DNA of 53,626 nt from an uncultured Acetatifactor sp. (GTDB taxonomy: Bacteria; Bacillota; Clostridia; Lachnospirales; Lachnospiraceae). Location: contig CAJTVB010000023.1 of assembly GCA_910579755.1 (NCBI GenBank), positions 1 through 53,626 on the forward strand. The letters are read 5' to 3'. The notes under the pieces were generated by a model. It was not told the origin of the DNA, did not search any database, and saw only the letters and a list, made by a program, of their open reading frames with translations. Below are positions 1 through 7,266 of this stretch, one piece after another (within the stretch, counting starts at the first letter, position 1; each line of letters opens with the position of its first letter). The position numbers were made by a program, and so were the translations under genes.

Positions 1-1
1 C

Positions 2-652
2 AACGGGAAGTTGGTCAGATGGTTTGAAGACTATTACGAGCTGAGTGCTGAAGAGTGGGCAGGCATAGACTTTTTCAACGAGAACGGAGTGGTTGATGTT
101 TATGCTGTTCGGGACTTTAGTGACCTCATTCAACATGATGACGGCTCCTTTGATCCCAGCGGCAAAATAGTTGGATTAAAAGAATTTTCTGATAAGGAAT
201 TTGCTGAACGGGACATCAATGCCATAAAAAACCCGCCAAGAGAGGTGTGTTACGCTGGCGAAGGCGGGCCGCTGACGCCGGATGAAGCACAGGCTATAGC
301 AGACGAATATGCCGCATTTGGTGTTACCTACGACGCCAGCATTGACCAGTGGTATTTCAACGGCGAAAAAGTACGGTTCTTCCAAGATGTGTTGGCCTCC
401 AATGGCGAGAGCCTGACCGGCGGAAATTTTTATGGTGCAATCCGCAGCTCGTGGAACGAAAACGGTTCAATCGACATCTATACGGTTCGCGACTTTGCAA
501 ATCTGAACACTTCCGGCAATGGAACGCTGACCGGCGTAGAGAAATTCAGCCAGGCGGAATTTGACGAACACACACAGAGGGCGGAATTAGACGCACACAC
601 CCAGAAACAAGTACAAACCAGCTCCGGCGAGTACGTTGTAATGCAAGAGTAA
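2..652 (+). CDS. C-terminal part of a protein with two tandem copies of a ~115-residue domain (gene starts before the window)
   Basis: The frame is open to the left edge, so the annotated part is only the end of a longer gene. The visible product holds two copies of one unit: an arm reading NGKLVRWFEDYYE then DVYAVRDFSDL, and again from about residue 112, NGEKVRFFQDV then DIYTVRDFANL. The units are soluble, acidic and rich in aromatic residues, with no membrane segment or cysteines in view. I do not recognise the family with confidence. Similar repeats, as I remember them, occur as C-terminal extensions of clostridial membrane-bound metallopeptidase/BlaR1-like proteins, but nothing in the window proves that. 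It converges on the ABC-transporter operon to its right. Confidence 0.6.
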   Translation, partial: NGKLVRWFEDYYELSAEEWAGIDFFNENGVVDVYAVRDFSDLIQHDDGSFDPSGKIVGLKEFSDKEFAERDINAIKNPPREVCYAGEGGPLTPDEAQAIADEYAAFGVTYDASIDQWYFNGEKVRFFQDVLASNGESLTGGNFYGAIRSSWNENGSIDIYTVRDFANLNTSGNGTLTGVEKFSQAEFDEHTQRAELDAHTQKQVQTSSGEYVVMQE

Positions 653-664
653 AGAACTGCCGCA

Positions 665-714
665 CGGCAAATGGCGGAAACGCCTGAAAATCAAGGCTTT
701 GCCACCATTTGCCG
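665..714. terminator. Inverted repeat between convergent genes, possible bidirectional terminator
   Basis: CGGCAAATGG (665-674) pairs perfectly with CCATTTGCCG (705-714). It lies between the stop of the left-edge gene and the stop of the minus-strand ATPase gene. There is no T-run on either side, so terminator function is only suggested by position. Confidence 0.35.
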
Positions 715-746
715 AGTTACATAAGGTTAGAGCTGCGCCGGCAGTG

Positions 747-1385
747 TCAATAGCGGGGGTACTCGTTCAAGTGTCCACGCTTGATTTCCAGTATCATATC
801 CGCCTGCTTTGCCACGTCACCGGAGTGCGTTACCACGACTACGCACTTGCCGAATGTGTGGGCGCTCTCTTTCAAAATCGCCGTAATTTCCCTGGCGGTA
901 TCCGCATCCAGGTTTCCCGTGGGTTCATCCGCCAAAATCACCGGAGCATCAGAGGCCAGCGCCCGCGCAATGGCTGCCCGCTGCTGCTGTCCGCCGGACA
1001 GTTTCAGCACATTTCGGGAAACCTCATCCTTTGTCAGCCCAAGCCGTACCAGGATAGGTTCGGCGTCCAGTCTGGCGGTGAGCTGCACATTCTCAATGGG
1101 GGTCATATAGTCGATCAGGTTGTAGCTCTGGAAAATCAATGAGATACGATTTCTGCGGTGATATTCCAGTCCCTTTGCCGTAATATCTTCGCCGTCAAAC
1201 AGGACACTGCCCTGTGTCGGTACGTCCAGCCCGCCCAGCAGGGACAACAGTGTGGTCTTGCCGGATCCGGACGGGCCGAGAATGGCGTACATCTTTCCGG
1301 TTTCCAGCTCTGCGCTGATATTCTGCAAAACATTCCTGCCTTTTTCATAGGCGTAGGAAACATTTTTTAATTCCAATTTAGACAT
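747..1385 (-). CDS. ABC transporter ATP-binding protein (MacB/LolD type)
   Basis: This is the cytoplasmic ATPase partner of the FtsX-type permease encoded just upstream. The 212-residue length fits a single nucleotide-binding domain. Walker A is GPSGSGKT (37-44), the Q-loop lies near FQSYN (85-89), the signature is LSGGQQQR (129-136), and Walker B VILADEP is followed by TGNLD. The start at 1385 has AGGAGG at a good distance. The gap to the permease stop is 13 nt, so the two are co-transcribed. In this family, ATPase plus FtsX permease plus a two-component system usually handles antimicrobial peptides or cell-envelope lipids or lipoproteins. The substrate cannot be told from sequence. Confidence 0.93.
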   Translation of the reverse strand: MSKLELKNVSYAYEKGRNVLQNISAELETGKMYAILGPSGSGKTTLLSLLGGLDVPTQGSVLFDGEDITAKGLEYHRRNRISLIFQSYNLIDYMTPIENVQLTARLDAEPILVRLGLTKDEVSRNVLKLSGGQQQRAAIARALASDAPVILADEPTGNLDADTAREITAILKESAHTFGKCVVVVTHSGDVAKQADMILEIKRGHLNEYPRY

Positions 1386-1398
1386 GACAGTTCCTCCT

Positions 1399-2832
1399 TT
1401 AGCTCATTTTAGACAGGATTTCACGGGGGTGCAGCCGCATGACGGTGATAGACGATGCGCTGACGGCCACAATGATAATGATAAGTCCGATCAGATAGAG
1501 CCGGGCCAGATTGTCCGGTCCAACGGACACCTGGATACCGCTTTCCGTGGGCAGGGGCTTTTGAATGAGATTGTCCGCGTCCACATCAACGGCAGCGGCA
1601 GTGACAGTATCATCCTCATCCGATTTTGTCTGCATACTTTGCTCCAACAGGTGGCTGCCAATTTGATCTGCAATGGCGCTGCTGGTGAAGTAGGACAAGC
1701 CAAAGGCGAGGACGGCGATCAGCAGCACCTCAATCAAATACTGCCCGATGATTGCCGGTTTACTGATCCCTACGGACAAAAACACCCCGATTTCGTGGAT
1801 GCGGGTCTTTGTCCAGAGAGTCAATATCAGGGCCAGAATGATGGCGCTGACAACGATGATAATCACCAGCAGGGTCATGACCAGCTCATTCAGTGCTGCC
1901 AGAGGCGCGGCGGCGCTCTCGTAGGCTTCGTTGTCCGCCTCAATGATAAAGGCCTTCCAGTCAATCTCCGGCAGGGCCTTTACATCGGCCACCACCCGCG
2001 CCATGTCCTGCGGGTCATATATGGTGACATAGAGCGCGGAAAATCCGTAGTTAATTCCTCCGCTGTCCATCTCTTTTGCGGTCTGAACATCTACAAAAAT
2101 CCTGTTCTGGATCATGTCGTAGGTTGTGACCATTTCCCCAAACCGCTCCACCGCATCAGGGGTAAACAGCCCGATGATCTGCACTTTAATTTCTGGTCCG
2201 GTAAAGTCCTGATCTTCTGTACTGTAGCTATGAGCTGTGAGATAGTCTCCGATGTTCAATTCGTTTCGCTCTGCCAGGTCCCGGCTGATGATTGCCGTGT
2301 GGACATCATCGGCGAAGATGTGCCGCCCTTCTGACAGCGTCAGCGTACCGGTTGTGAAAAGCTGGTCGTCCTGCGTATCACAGACGCCCAGCACCTTTGT
2401 GCAGCCCTGATATTTTGCGTCGGTTGGGAGCGTGCCGGGAAACAGGGAAAGCCCATCAAAGGGAAGAAGATCGTCCAGCCGTGCGCTGCAATACTTGACT
2501 CCGGGAATACCTTTGATGGCGGCGATATTTTCCGGGGTAAACTGTACGGCGGAATACATGAGATAACTGTATGATGTTTTGCCGGTTTCCTCGTTCACTT
2601 CGTTGTCCGTGACGGTTTCTTTGACTATATATGGACTGTTTTCCCAATCAGGGAAAATGTCAAATTTGCCGCCCATGCTCTGCCGCAGGTCAAGCAGTGC
2701 GGTCTCCGATGCTTTCCAGATGGAAAGGCCCGTCAGGACAAAGGTTGCCATAATCAGCAGAATTGCGAACAGGAGAATGGTTTTCCCCCGTTTTCGTGTG
2801 ACGTAAAGAAACGCCCTCTTGGAAATGCTCAT
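1399..2832 (-). CDS. FtsX-family ABC transporter permease
   Basis: This is a membrane permease of the MacB/FtsX type, 477 residues from the ATG at 2832. That start is chosen over an upstream in-frame ATG because GGAGG precedes it at normal spacing. There is one N-terminal membrane segment (about residues 15-36), then a large extracytoplasmic domain (about 40-330), then three C-terminal membrane segments, typical of the family. An acidic stretch (KSDEDDTVTAAAVDVDAD) forms an extracellular loop between the last two segments. It works with the ATPase 13 nt downstream. The 11-bp direct repeats upstream suggest control by the neighbouring response regulator. The exported substrate is unknown. Confidence 0.88.
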   Translation of the reverse strand: MSISKRAFLYVTRKRGKTILLFAILLIMATFVLTGLSIWKASETALLDLRQSMGGKFDIFPDWENSPYIVKETVTDNEVNEETGKTSYSYLMYSAVQFTPENIAAIKGIPGVKYCSARLDDLLPFDGLSLFPGTLPTDAKYQGCTKVLGVCDTQDDQLFTTGTLTLSEGRHIFADDVHTAIISRDLAERNELNIGDYLTAHSYSTEDQDFTGPEIKVQIIGLFTPDAVERFGEMVTTYDMIQNRIFVDVQTAKEMDSGGINYGFSALYVTIYDPQDMARVVADVKALPEIDWKAFIIEADNEAYESAAAPLAALNELVMTLLVIIIVVSAIILALILTLWTKTRIHEIGVFLSVGISKPAIIGQYLIEVLLIAVLAFGLSYFTSSAIADQIGSHLLEQSMQTKSDEDDTVTAAAVDVDADNLIQKPLPTESGIQVSVGPDNLARLYLIGLIIIIVAVSASSITVMRLHPREILSKMS

Positions 2833-2879
2833 GGTTTCATACCTCCATATTGTTGTGCTGTTCTTCCGAACGCACCCGT

Positions 2880-2923
2880 AGAATAGCACTCCAATATGGA
2901 ACAGGTATGAAACGTATATGGAA
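2880..2923 (-). promoter_or_regulatory. Promoter with three 11-bp direct repeats, likely response-regulator site
   Basis: Read on the minus strand, three head-to-tail 11-mers fill 2923-2891: TTCCATATACG, TTTCATACCTG and TTCCATATTGG. A -10 hexamer TATTCT (2885-2880) starts exactly 5 bp further on. No good -35 box is present, as expected for an activator-dependent promoter. OmpR/PhoB-family regulators bind direct repeats with an 11-bp period. A matching two-unit version lies before the regulator gene. Confidence 0.6.
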
Positions 2924-2935
2924 TTTGGGCAGAAT

Positions 2936-4045
2936 TTATAGCTGAATGGTAAAACGCATCCCGGGAGGGGACTTCATAGGCGCAAAGGAATAGGGAATGT
3001 TCATAGAGGTCAGGAGTGTATCCACAATGTAGAGTCCCAGGCCGTTGCCGCCGCTTTCCCGGCTTCGGGAGAAGTCCGGGCGGTAGAACGGTTCAAACAG
3101 GCGGCGAATTTCGCCGGCAGGGATAGGGACACACTCGTTTTCAATTATAAGGCAGGGGCCGTCCATATAAACAGAAACGGACTTTCCGGCCTCAGTATAG
3201 GCAACGGCATTGGCGAGGACATTAGACATCACCTTGCGAAACGGGCTGACAGGCAGTACGGCGGGAAACTGCTGCGGCAGGTCAAGAGAGAACGTGATTT
3301 GATGTGCCGCCGCAATCAGCCGGCAGGGTTCGCACAGCTTTGCCAAAAGCTCGGACACATCAACAGACTCCGGCGGTTCGGCGGTCAAATTCAGCTTGGA
3401 GGTTTCCAGGATTTCATGTATCATCCCGGAAAGCTGTTCGACCATTTCCCTGCACTCCGGGAGATAGACAGTATAGTCCTGATATTTCCCCACACCTAAA
3501 ATCATATTTTCCAGGGTGGCGTTCAGTGCAGTCACAGGCGTTTTCAGTTCATGGGATGCTGCCCGCAGAAAGTCCACCTTTGCCCGCTCCATATCACGTA
3601 CAGCATCTCTTTCCCGCTCCAAATGTTCAATTGTAGACAGCAGATTGGAATACAGTTCACTCACGTTCCGGGCTAATGTGCCAATTTCATCTTTTGTACG
3701 GATATGACAACGCACAGACCGATCCAGCTTCATCATTCGTTCCGTTGCCGCGGAAATCCTCTTGATTGGGTCGGCAATCGCTTTGGAGAACAGGAGAGAG
3801 CAGATAACAGAAATCAGCAGTGAACAGCTTAGGGAAACAGGCAGGGCTTTCAGCACTGCTTCCGCTACATATTTTGCCTGATTGATACTGACTATAATAT
3901 TTTCTGCAGCATTTTTTGAGCCTCCAAGCTCAAACTGCATCCGCGGCGCAAGCAGATAGATCAGCCCGTGGGTCATAACAACAATAAAAAGCAGAATGCC
4001 CAGGGTGTAAAGAAAGATTTTCGGAAATAGTTTTAAACGTTTCAT
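2936..4045 (-). CDS. Sensor histidine kinase
   Basis: This is a membrane-bound histidine kinase of 369 residues. Transmembrane segments lie at about 10-32 and 66-88 with a short extracellular loop. They are followed by a HAMP linker (from DPIKRIS to about 140), a HisKA domain with the phospho-acceptor His165 in AASHELKTP, and an ATPase domain with an N-box (NVLANAVAY) and G-boxes (GNGLGLYIVD). Its ATG overlaps the regulator stop by 4 nt (ATGA), so the pair is translationally coupled. It presumably phosphorylates the upstream-encoded regulator and controls the adjacent transporter. The short sensor loop suggests envelope or transporter-linked sensing, but this is inference. Confidence 0.92.
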   Translation of the reverse strand: MKRLKLFPKIFLYTLGILLFIVVMTHGLIYLLAPRMQFELGGSKNAAENIIVSINQAKYVAEAVLKALPVSLSCSLLISVICSLLFSKAIADPIKRISAATERMMKLDRSVRCHIRTKDEIGTLARNVSELYSNLLSTIEHLERERDAVRDMERAKVDFLRAASHELKTPVTALNATLENMILGVGKYQDYTVYLPECREMVEQLSGMIHEILETSKLNLTAEPPESVDVSELLAKLCEPCRLIAAAHQITFSLDLPQQFPAVLPVSPFRKVMSNVLANAVAYTEAGKSVSVYMDGPCLIIENECVPIPAGEIRRLFEPFYRPDFSRSRESGGNGLGLYIVDTLLTSMNIPYSFAPMKSPPGMRFTIQL

Positions 4046-4707
4046 GGCTGTACCTCGTATTTATAGCCGATGCCCTTGACTGTCACAATGCAGTCAAGCC
4101 GCAGCTTTTTCCGCAGATTCTTGATATAGGTGTCTACAGTCCTGTCAATGATTGGACAGTCGGCGCCCCACAATTCATCCAGGATTTGTGAACGGGTCAG
4201 CACCAATCCTTTATGCTCCACCAGCAGCCGGAGCAAATCGATTTCCCTGGGCATGATGTCGATTTTTCCGGTGCTGTCGCTGGCGGTGTAACCGGAAAAA
4301 TCAACGGTTACATCGCCAAAGGCTATGGTTTGGGGCAACGGGGCTTGACCACTCCGGCGCAGGAGCGCGGTGATCCGCTTCCCCAGCAGCACCATTGAAA
4401 AGGGCTTTGTCATGTAGTCGTCCGCCTGCTCGTCAAAGCTCATAACCTGGGTATATTCGTCCTCAATGGCCGTAAGCATCAGGACGGGTGTTGTGCTGGT
4501 CTGCCGTATTTCGTGCAGGATAGACAGCCCGCTGACATGAGGCAGCATAATGTCCAACACAACAAGGTCGATGGTGTTTTGCCCAAAAAGCTTCAGAGCC
4601 TCGTCTCCGTCATAGGCCGGAATGAGCGTGTGTCCTGCGGGCCTGAGATATTCGCAGATTGCATCGTTCGTTTTATGATCATCTTCAACAATTAATAATG
4701 TTGCCAT
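4042..4707 (-). CDS. OmpR-family response regulator
   Basis: The protein has 221 residues. The receiver domain carries the acidic pair D9/D10, the phosphorylation site Asp52 in VVLDIMLP, a conserved threonine in LMLTA and Lys101 in MTKPF. The C-terminal winged helix (about 125-221) has the usual region ending in RTVDTYIKNLRKKL and GIGYKYE. AGGAGGTG precedes the ATG at 4707. It is first gene of the regulator-kinase-permease-ATPase series and has its own promoter with 11-bp repeats, implying autoregulation. Confidence 0.94.
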   Translation of the reverse strand: MATLLIVEDDHKTNDAICEYLRPAGHTLIPAYDGDEALKLFGQNTIDLVVLDIMLPHVSGLSILHEIRQTSTTPVLMLTAIEDEYTQVMSFDEQADDYMTKPFSMVLLGKRITALLRRSGQAPLPQTIAFGDVTVDFSGYTASDSTGKIDIMPREIDLLRLLVEHKGLVLTRSQILDELWGADCPIIDRTVDTYIKNLRKKLRLDCIVTVKGIGYKYEVQP

Positions 4708-4727
4708 TGCAGCACCTCCTTGGGAGC

Positions 4728-4760
4728 ATTATAATCAACGAATGTGGAATGTATATGAAA
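4728..4760 (-). promoter_or_regulatory. Promoter of the two-component operon with two 11-bp repeats
   Basis: On the minus strand TTTCATATACA and TTCCACATTCG occupy 4760-4739. A perfect TATAAT (4733-4728) follows 5 bp later. The layout and spacing match the transporter promoter at 2880-2923. Regulator binding here is inferred from the shared motif and geometry. Confidence 0.55.
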
Positions 4761-4828
4761 TGATTCCGCAAGTCTTTTCGTGCGCATTTTGCATGCAGAA
4801 CCCAGGACTGCCAGCGCTGGGCATCATA

Positions 4829-4860
4829 TTGCTTTGAACGGCGAAGCCATGAAAAGTACC
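4829..4860 (+). repeat. Right-end copy of a dispersed MITE-like repeat
   Basis: These 32 bp, TTGCTTTGAACGGCGAAGCC then a tail like TGAAAAGTACC, match 28025-28056 with two differences. The latter is the right end of a complete element. The left part is missing or degraded. This end abuts the stop codon of the Rpn gene. Confidence 0.7.
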
Positions 4861-5825
4861 TATAAAGCCGGATTTAGTTTTGCCTTGACGCAAAAATCCT
4901 CCACTTTCTCCGCTCTGGCGGCCAGGATCAGCCATTGCTCCAGCACCTCCACATTCTTTTGTGCATAAACAGCCCGGCACAGACCCGGGGAGACGCTTCC
5001 CTTTTCTTCCAGCAGGCGCAGCACATCCTCCGCCTTTCCTTCCGCTCTCCCTTCTGCCTTTCCTTCTGCCATTCCTTCCGCTTTTCCTTCCGCCTTCCCG
5101 GCCTCTCTTCCCTCTCCCCGCACATAGTCCTCTCGTGCCATTCTGTCCCGCATTTCCTTCAGACGCACCTCATACAGCGCCCTCAGACCCTTTCTCAGAC
5201 TCATGGCCTTCACCTCCTCTATTGCTTCCAGAATGCCAGGATTCATTGTCCGAATCATATTGAGCTCCTCCTTTGTTTTTGCATTGATCAGACGGATCCA
5301 GTCATCCAGCGCTGTCCTGCCCTTCAGTTCCTTTCCCAGCTCGATGATATGCACCTCAAACATCCCCGAAAACCCATGTCCCTCTTTGTCCCGAAGCCTG
5401 TAAACTCTATGGTACGCAGGCTCCTCATCCACATTAAAATCAACAATATTGATGCAGATGCACTTTTTCAGCCTGTGATATTTCTCCCCTCTCCGCAGAT
5501 CCTCCGTAAACATTTTCGCCAGGTAAAAGAGGCTCCGCTTATCCCAGGCTTCCAGCATTTTGATTTGCAGCTCGATATTCACCTTACTGTTATCGTTCAA
5601 CTCCACCAGTACGTCCAGGATTCCCTGCTTCTGCCAGAAATGCCTTTTCCACAGAAACGTATTCGCCAGGCGTATGGACCGGATCTCCTCCGCTGGAATT
5701 CCAAGCGCATCAGCAGTCAATACCCCGCCGCAGGCAGCGGGGTATTGACCCTCGCGGCAGGCAGCGGGGTATTGACCCTCGCGGCATTCGTCAAATACCC
5801 ATGCAAGCATGGCTATTTTCCTCAT
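4860..5825 (-). pseudogene. Rpn/PD-(D/E)XK nuclease-family transposase gene, 5' end replaced by a repeat
   Basis: The body matches recombination-promoting nuclease proteins (PD-(D/E)XK nuclease family transposase). GILDVLVELND followed by NIELQIK carries the D...E-x-Q/K active-site pattern, DKRSLFYLAKM follows, and the tail has the typical Gly-Glu-Lys-Ala repeats (GKAEGKAEGMAEGKAEG). The usual N-terminal ~40-60 residues are absent. The first ~35 codons instead lie inside the palindromic repeat at 5716-5842, giving the tandem peptide CREGQYPAA twice. No ribosome site precedes the apparent ATG. I treat it as disrupted at the 5' end, though translation from the repeat-supplied ATG cannot be excluded. 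Confidence 0.75.
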
Positions 5826-5842
5826 TGCTCGCGGGAATAAAA
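5716..5842 (-). repeat. Structured palindromic repeat, copy C
   Basis: Read on the minus strand it begins TTTTATTCCCGCGAGCAATG and contains the hairpin CCATGC-TT-GCATGG inside AAATA/TATTT arms. After a second CCGCGAG it ends in GTCAATACCCCGC paired with GCGGGGTATTGAC. A 28-bp stretch beginning CCGCGAGGGTCAATACC is duplicated in tandem here. Its first ~75 bp differ from copy B (30163-30294) at about three positions. Copies A and B flank the reverse transcriptase gene. Confidence 0.9.
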
Positions 5843-6051
5843 TATCTGCGCGCAGGAGGTCCCCGTGATGCCATTTACGAAAATCTCCAGCTTATTTTGT
5901 TGTTGTGTGATTCAAAAGCATAGATTTTCTGACATCAAGAATGATTGATAGAAGTATCAAAGATAAAAGAAACTTTATGCTTTGCCATGAGGATAACATA
6001 TTCTGCTCCAATATGCAATACAATCATGTATTTTTGTACGCTGAGTAACTG

Positions 6052-6065
6052 GTTACTTTTCACGG
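6052..6065 (+). repeat. Solo terminal sequence of the MITE-like repeat
   Basis: GTTACTTTTCACGG is identical to the left terminal repeat of the element at 27914-28056. No right end follows within 150 bp. It sits just upstream of the promoter of the xylan locus. The remaining part of 5843-6075 shows no gene. Confidence 0.6.
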
Positions 6066-6075
6066 GAGAGGCATA

Positions 6076-6143
6076 TTGCAGACAGAGGGCAATTTATGGT
6101 ATTATGACCTTATTCAAGGCATGTAATGGCCTTATTCAAGGCA
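6076..6143 (+). promoter_or_regulatory. Promoter and paired dyad operators of the xylan locus
   Basis: TTGCAG (6076-6081), an 18-bp spacer and TATTAT (6100-6105) form a plausible sigma-A promoter. Directly after it, CCTTATTCAAGGCA occurs twice (6108-6121 and 6130-6143), 22 bp apart. Each contains the dyad CCTT-ATTC-AAGG. Two dyads spaced two helical turns apart immediately after the -10 box look like repressor operators. The cognate regulator is unknown. Confidence 0.55.
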
Positions 6144-6173
6144 GAAAACGGCTGCAAGGCGAGGAGGTAAAAA

Positions 6174-7220
6174 ATGAACAAGCAAGTGCTCGTACTCAAC
6201 GAGGAGAGAAATGTAACACTGACGGCATATCTGCTGGAGGTGGGCGGGGAGTTTCGTACCATCGAAAAAAGGCCCCTGGTGCTGGTGCTTCCGGGGGGCG
6301 GCTATCAATTCTGCTCGGACCGGGAGGCGGACCCGGTAGCCTTCCCCTATCTGAAGGCAGGGTATCATGCGGCAGTGCTTCGCTATTCCGTACAGTCCCA
6401 CTGCACCTGGCCCAATCCCCTGGAGGATTATGAGCAGGCCATGGAGCTGATAAAGGAAAAGGCCGAGGAATGGAAGGTCTATCCGGAAAAGACAGTGGTG
6501 ATCGGCTTTTCCGCAGGAGGACATCTGGCAGCGGCAGCGGCCACTATGGCGAAAAACCGGCCTGCGGCGGCTATTTTAGGCTATGCGGTGACCGGCGCGG
6601 ATGTAAAGGGCTGCTCGCCTACCGCACCGGATACCATCAGCCAGGTGGACGAGCTGACTCCGCCCTGCTTCCTGTTCCACACCAGGAACGATAATGTGGT
6701 GCCTGTGATGAATTCCCTTCGGTTTATGGAGGCTTTGACGGAGCATGATATTACCTTTGAAAGCCATATTTATTCGTATGGACCTCACGGCTTCAGCACC
6801 TGCGACACATCCGTTCAGGGCCCGTCCACCCATATCAGCAGGAGAGTGCCGGACTGGGTGCCGGATTCCATCGGGTGGCTCAGGGAGGTTCTGGGAGAGT
6901 TTGACGACGAGAATGGCGGCATGTGCCGGCCGGAGGTAAAGGCCCATATTTCTGCCGACCAGGAGCCCTTTCTCTCCGTGGACTGTACCATGAGGCGGAT
7001 CCAGGGGAATCCCCGGGGGGCGGAGATTTTGAATAAAGTGATGGCTCAGATGAAGGGAAAGGCTTCGGGCAATCCGGCGGCGGACAGCGGGGAGGTTCCT
7101 CCGGAAATGGCAGATACCATCAAAAGAATGACTCTCCGGGACGCGCTGGGCTTTGTCCAGGCCGGGGAGGAGGCTGTGGAAGCCCTGAATGCACAGCTAA
7201 AGCAGATTCCCAATATTTGA
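6174..7220 (+). CDS. Alpha/beta-hydrolase, probable acetyl-xylan/carbohydrate esterase, with C-terminal helical extension
   Basis: The protein has 348 residues, no signal peptide, and is probably cytoplasmic. It belongs to the BD-FAE/Axe-like esterases. PGGGY near residue 41 forms the oxyanion hole, Ser113 lies in GFSAGGH, Asp173 in TRNDNVVP and His205 in GPHGFS. After residue ~250 comes a small domain that ends with a TLRDALGF motif, seen (from memory) attached to carbohydrate hydrolases of this kind. A strong AGGAGG precedes the ATG. It is first gene of the locus and 46 nt before a GH120 xylosidase, so removal of acetyl or other acyl groups from imported xylo-oligosaccharides is the likely role. 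The exact substrate is inferred. Confidence 0.85.
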   Translation: MNKQVLVLNEERNVTLTAYLLEVGGEFRTIEKRPLVLVLPGGGYQFCSDREADPVAFPYLKAGYHAAVLRYSVQSHCTWPNPLEDYEQAMELIKEKAEEWKVYPEKTVVIGFSAGGHLAAAAATMAKNRPAAAILGYAVTGADVKGCSPTAPDTISQVDELTPPCFLFHTRNDNVVPVMNSLRFMEALTEHDITFESHIYSYGPHGFSTCDTSVQGPSTHISRRVPDWVPDSIGWLREVLGEFDDENGGMCRPEVKAHISADQEPFLSVDCTMRRIQGNPRGAEILNKVMAQMKGKASGNPAADSGEVPPEMADTIKRMTLRDALGFVQAGEEAVEALNAQLKQIPNI

Positions 7221-7266
7221 AAATGCAGGGCGGTATTTTGAACAGTATAGGCAGGAGGGCGTAAAT

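Noticed and set aside
4735..4980. Independent small minus-strand gene beyond the Rpn stop
   Set aside because: It is out of frame with Rpn and overlaps its end. The sequence is repeat-derived and has no ribosome site.
5716..5842. CRISPR-like array from the duplicated 28-bp unit
   Set aside because: Only two adjacent units without spacers. It is an internal duplication within a palindromic repeat. No cas genes in the window.
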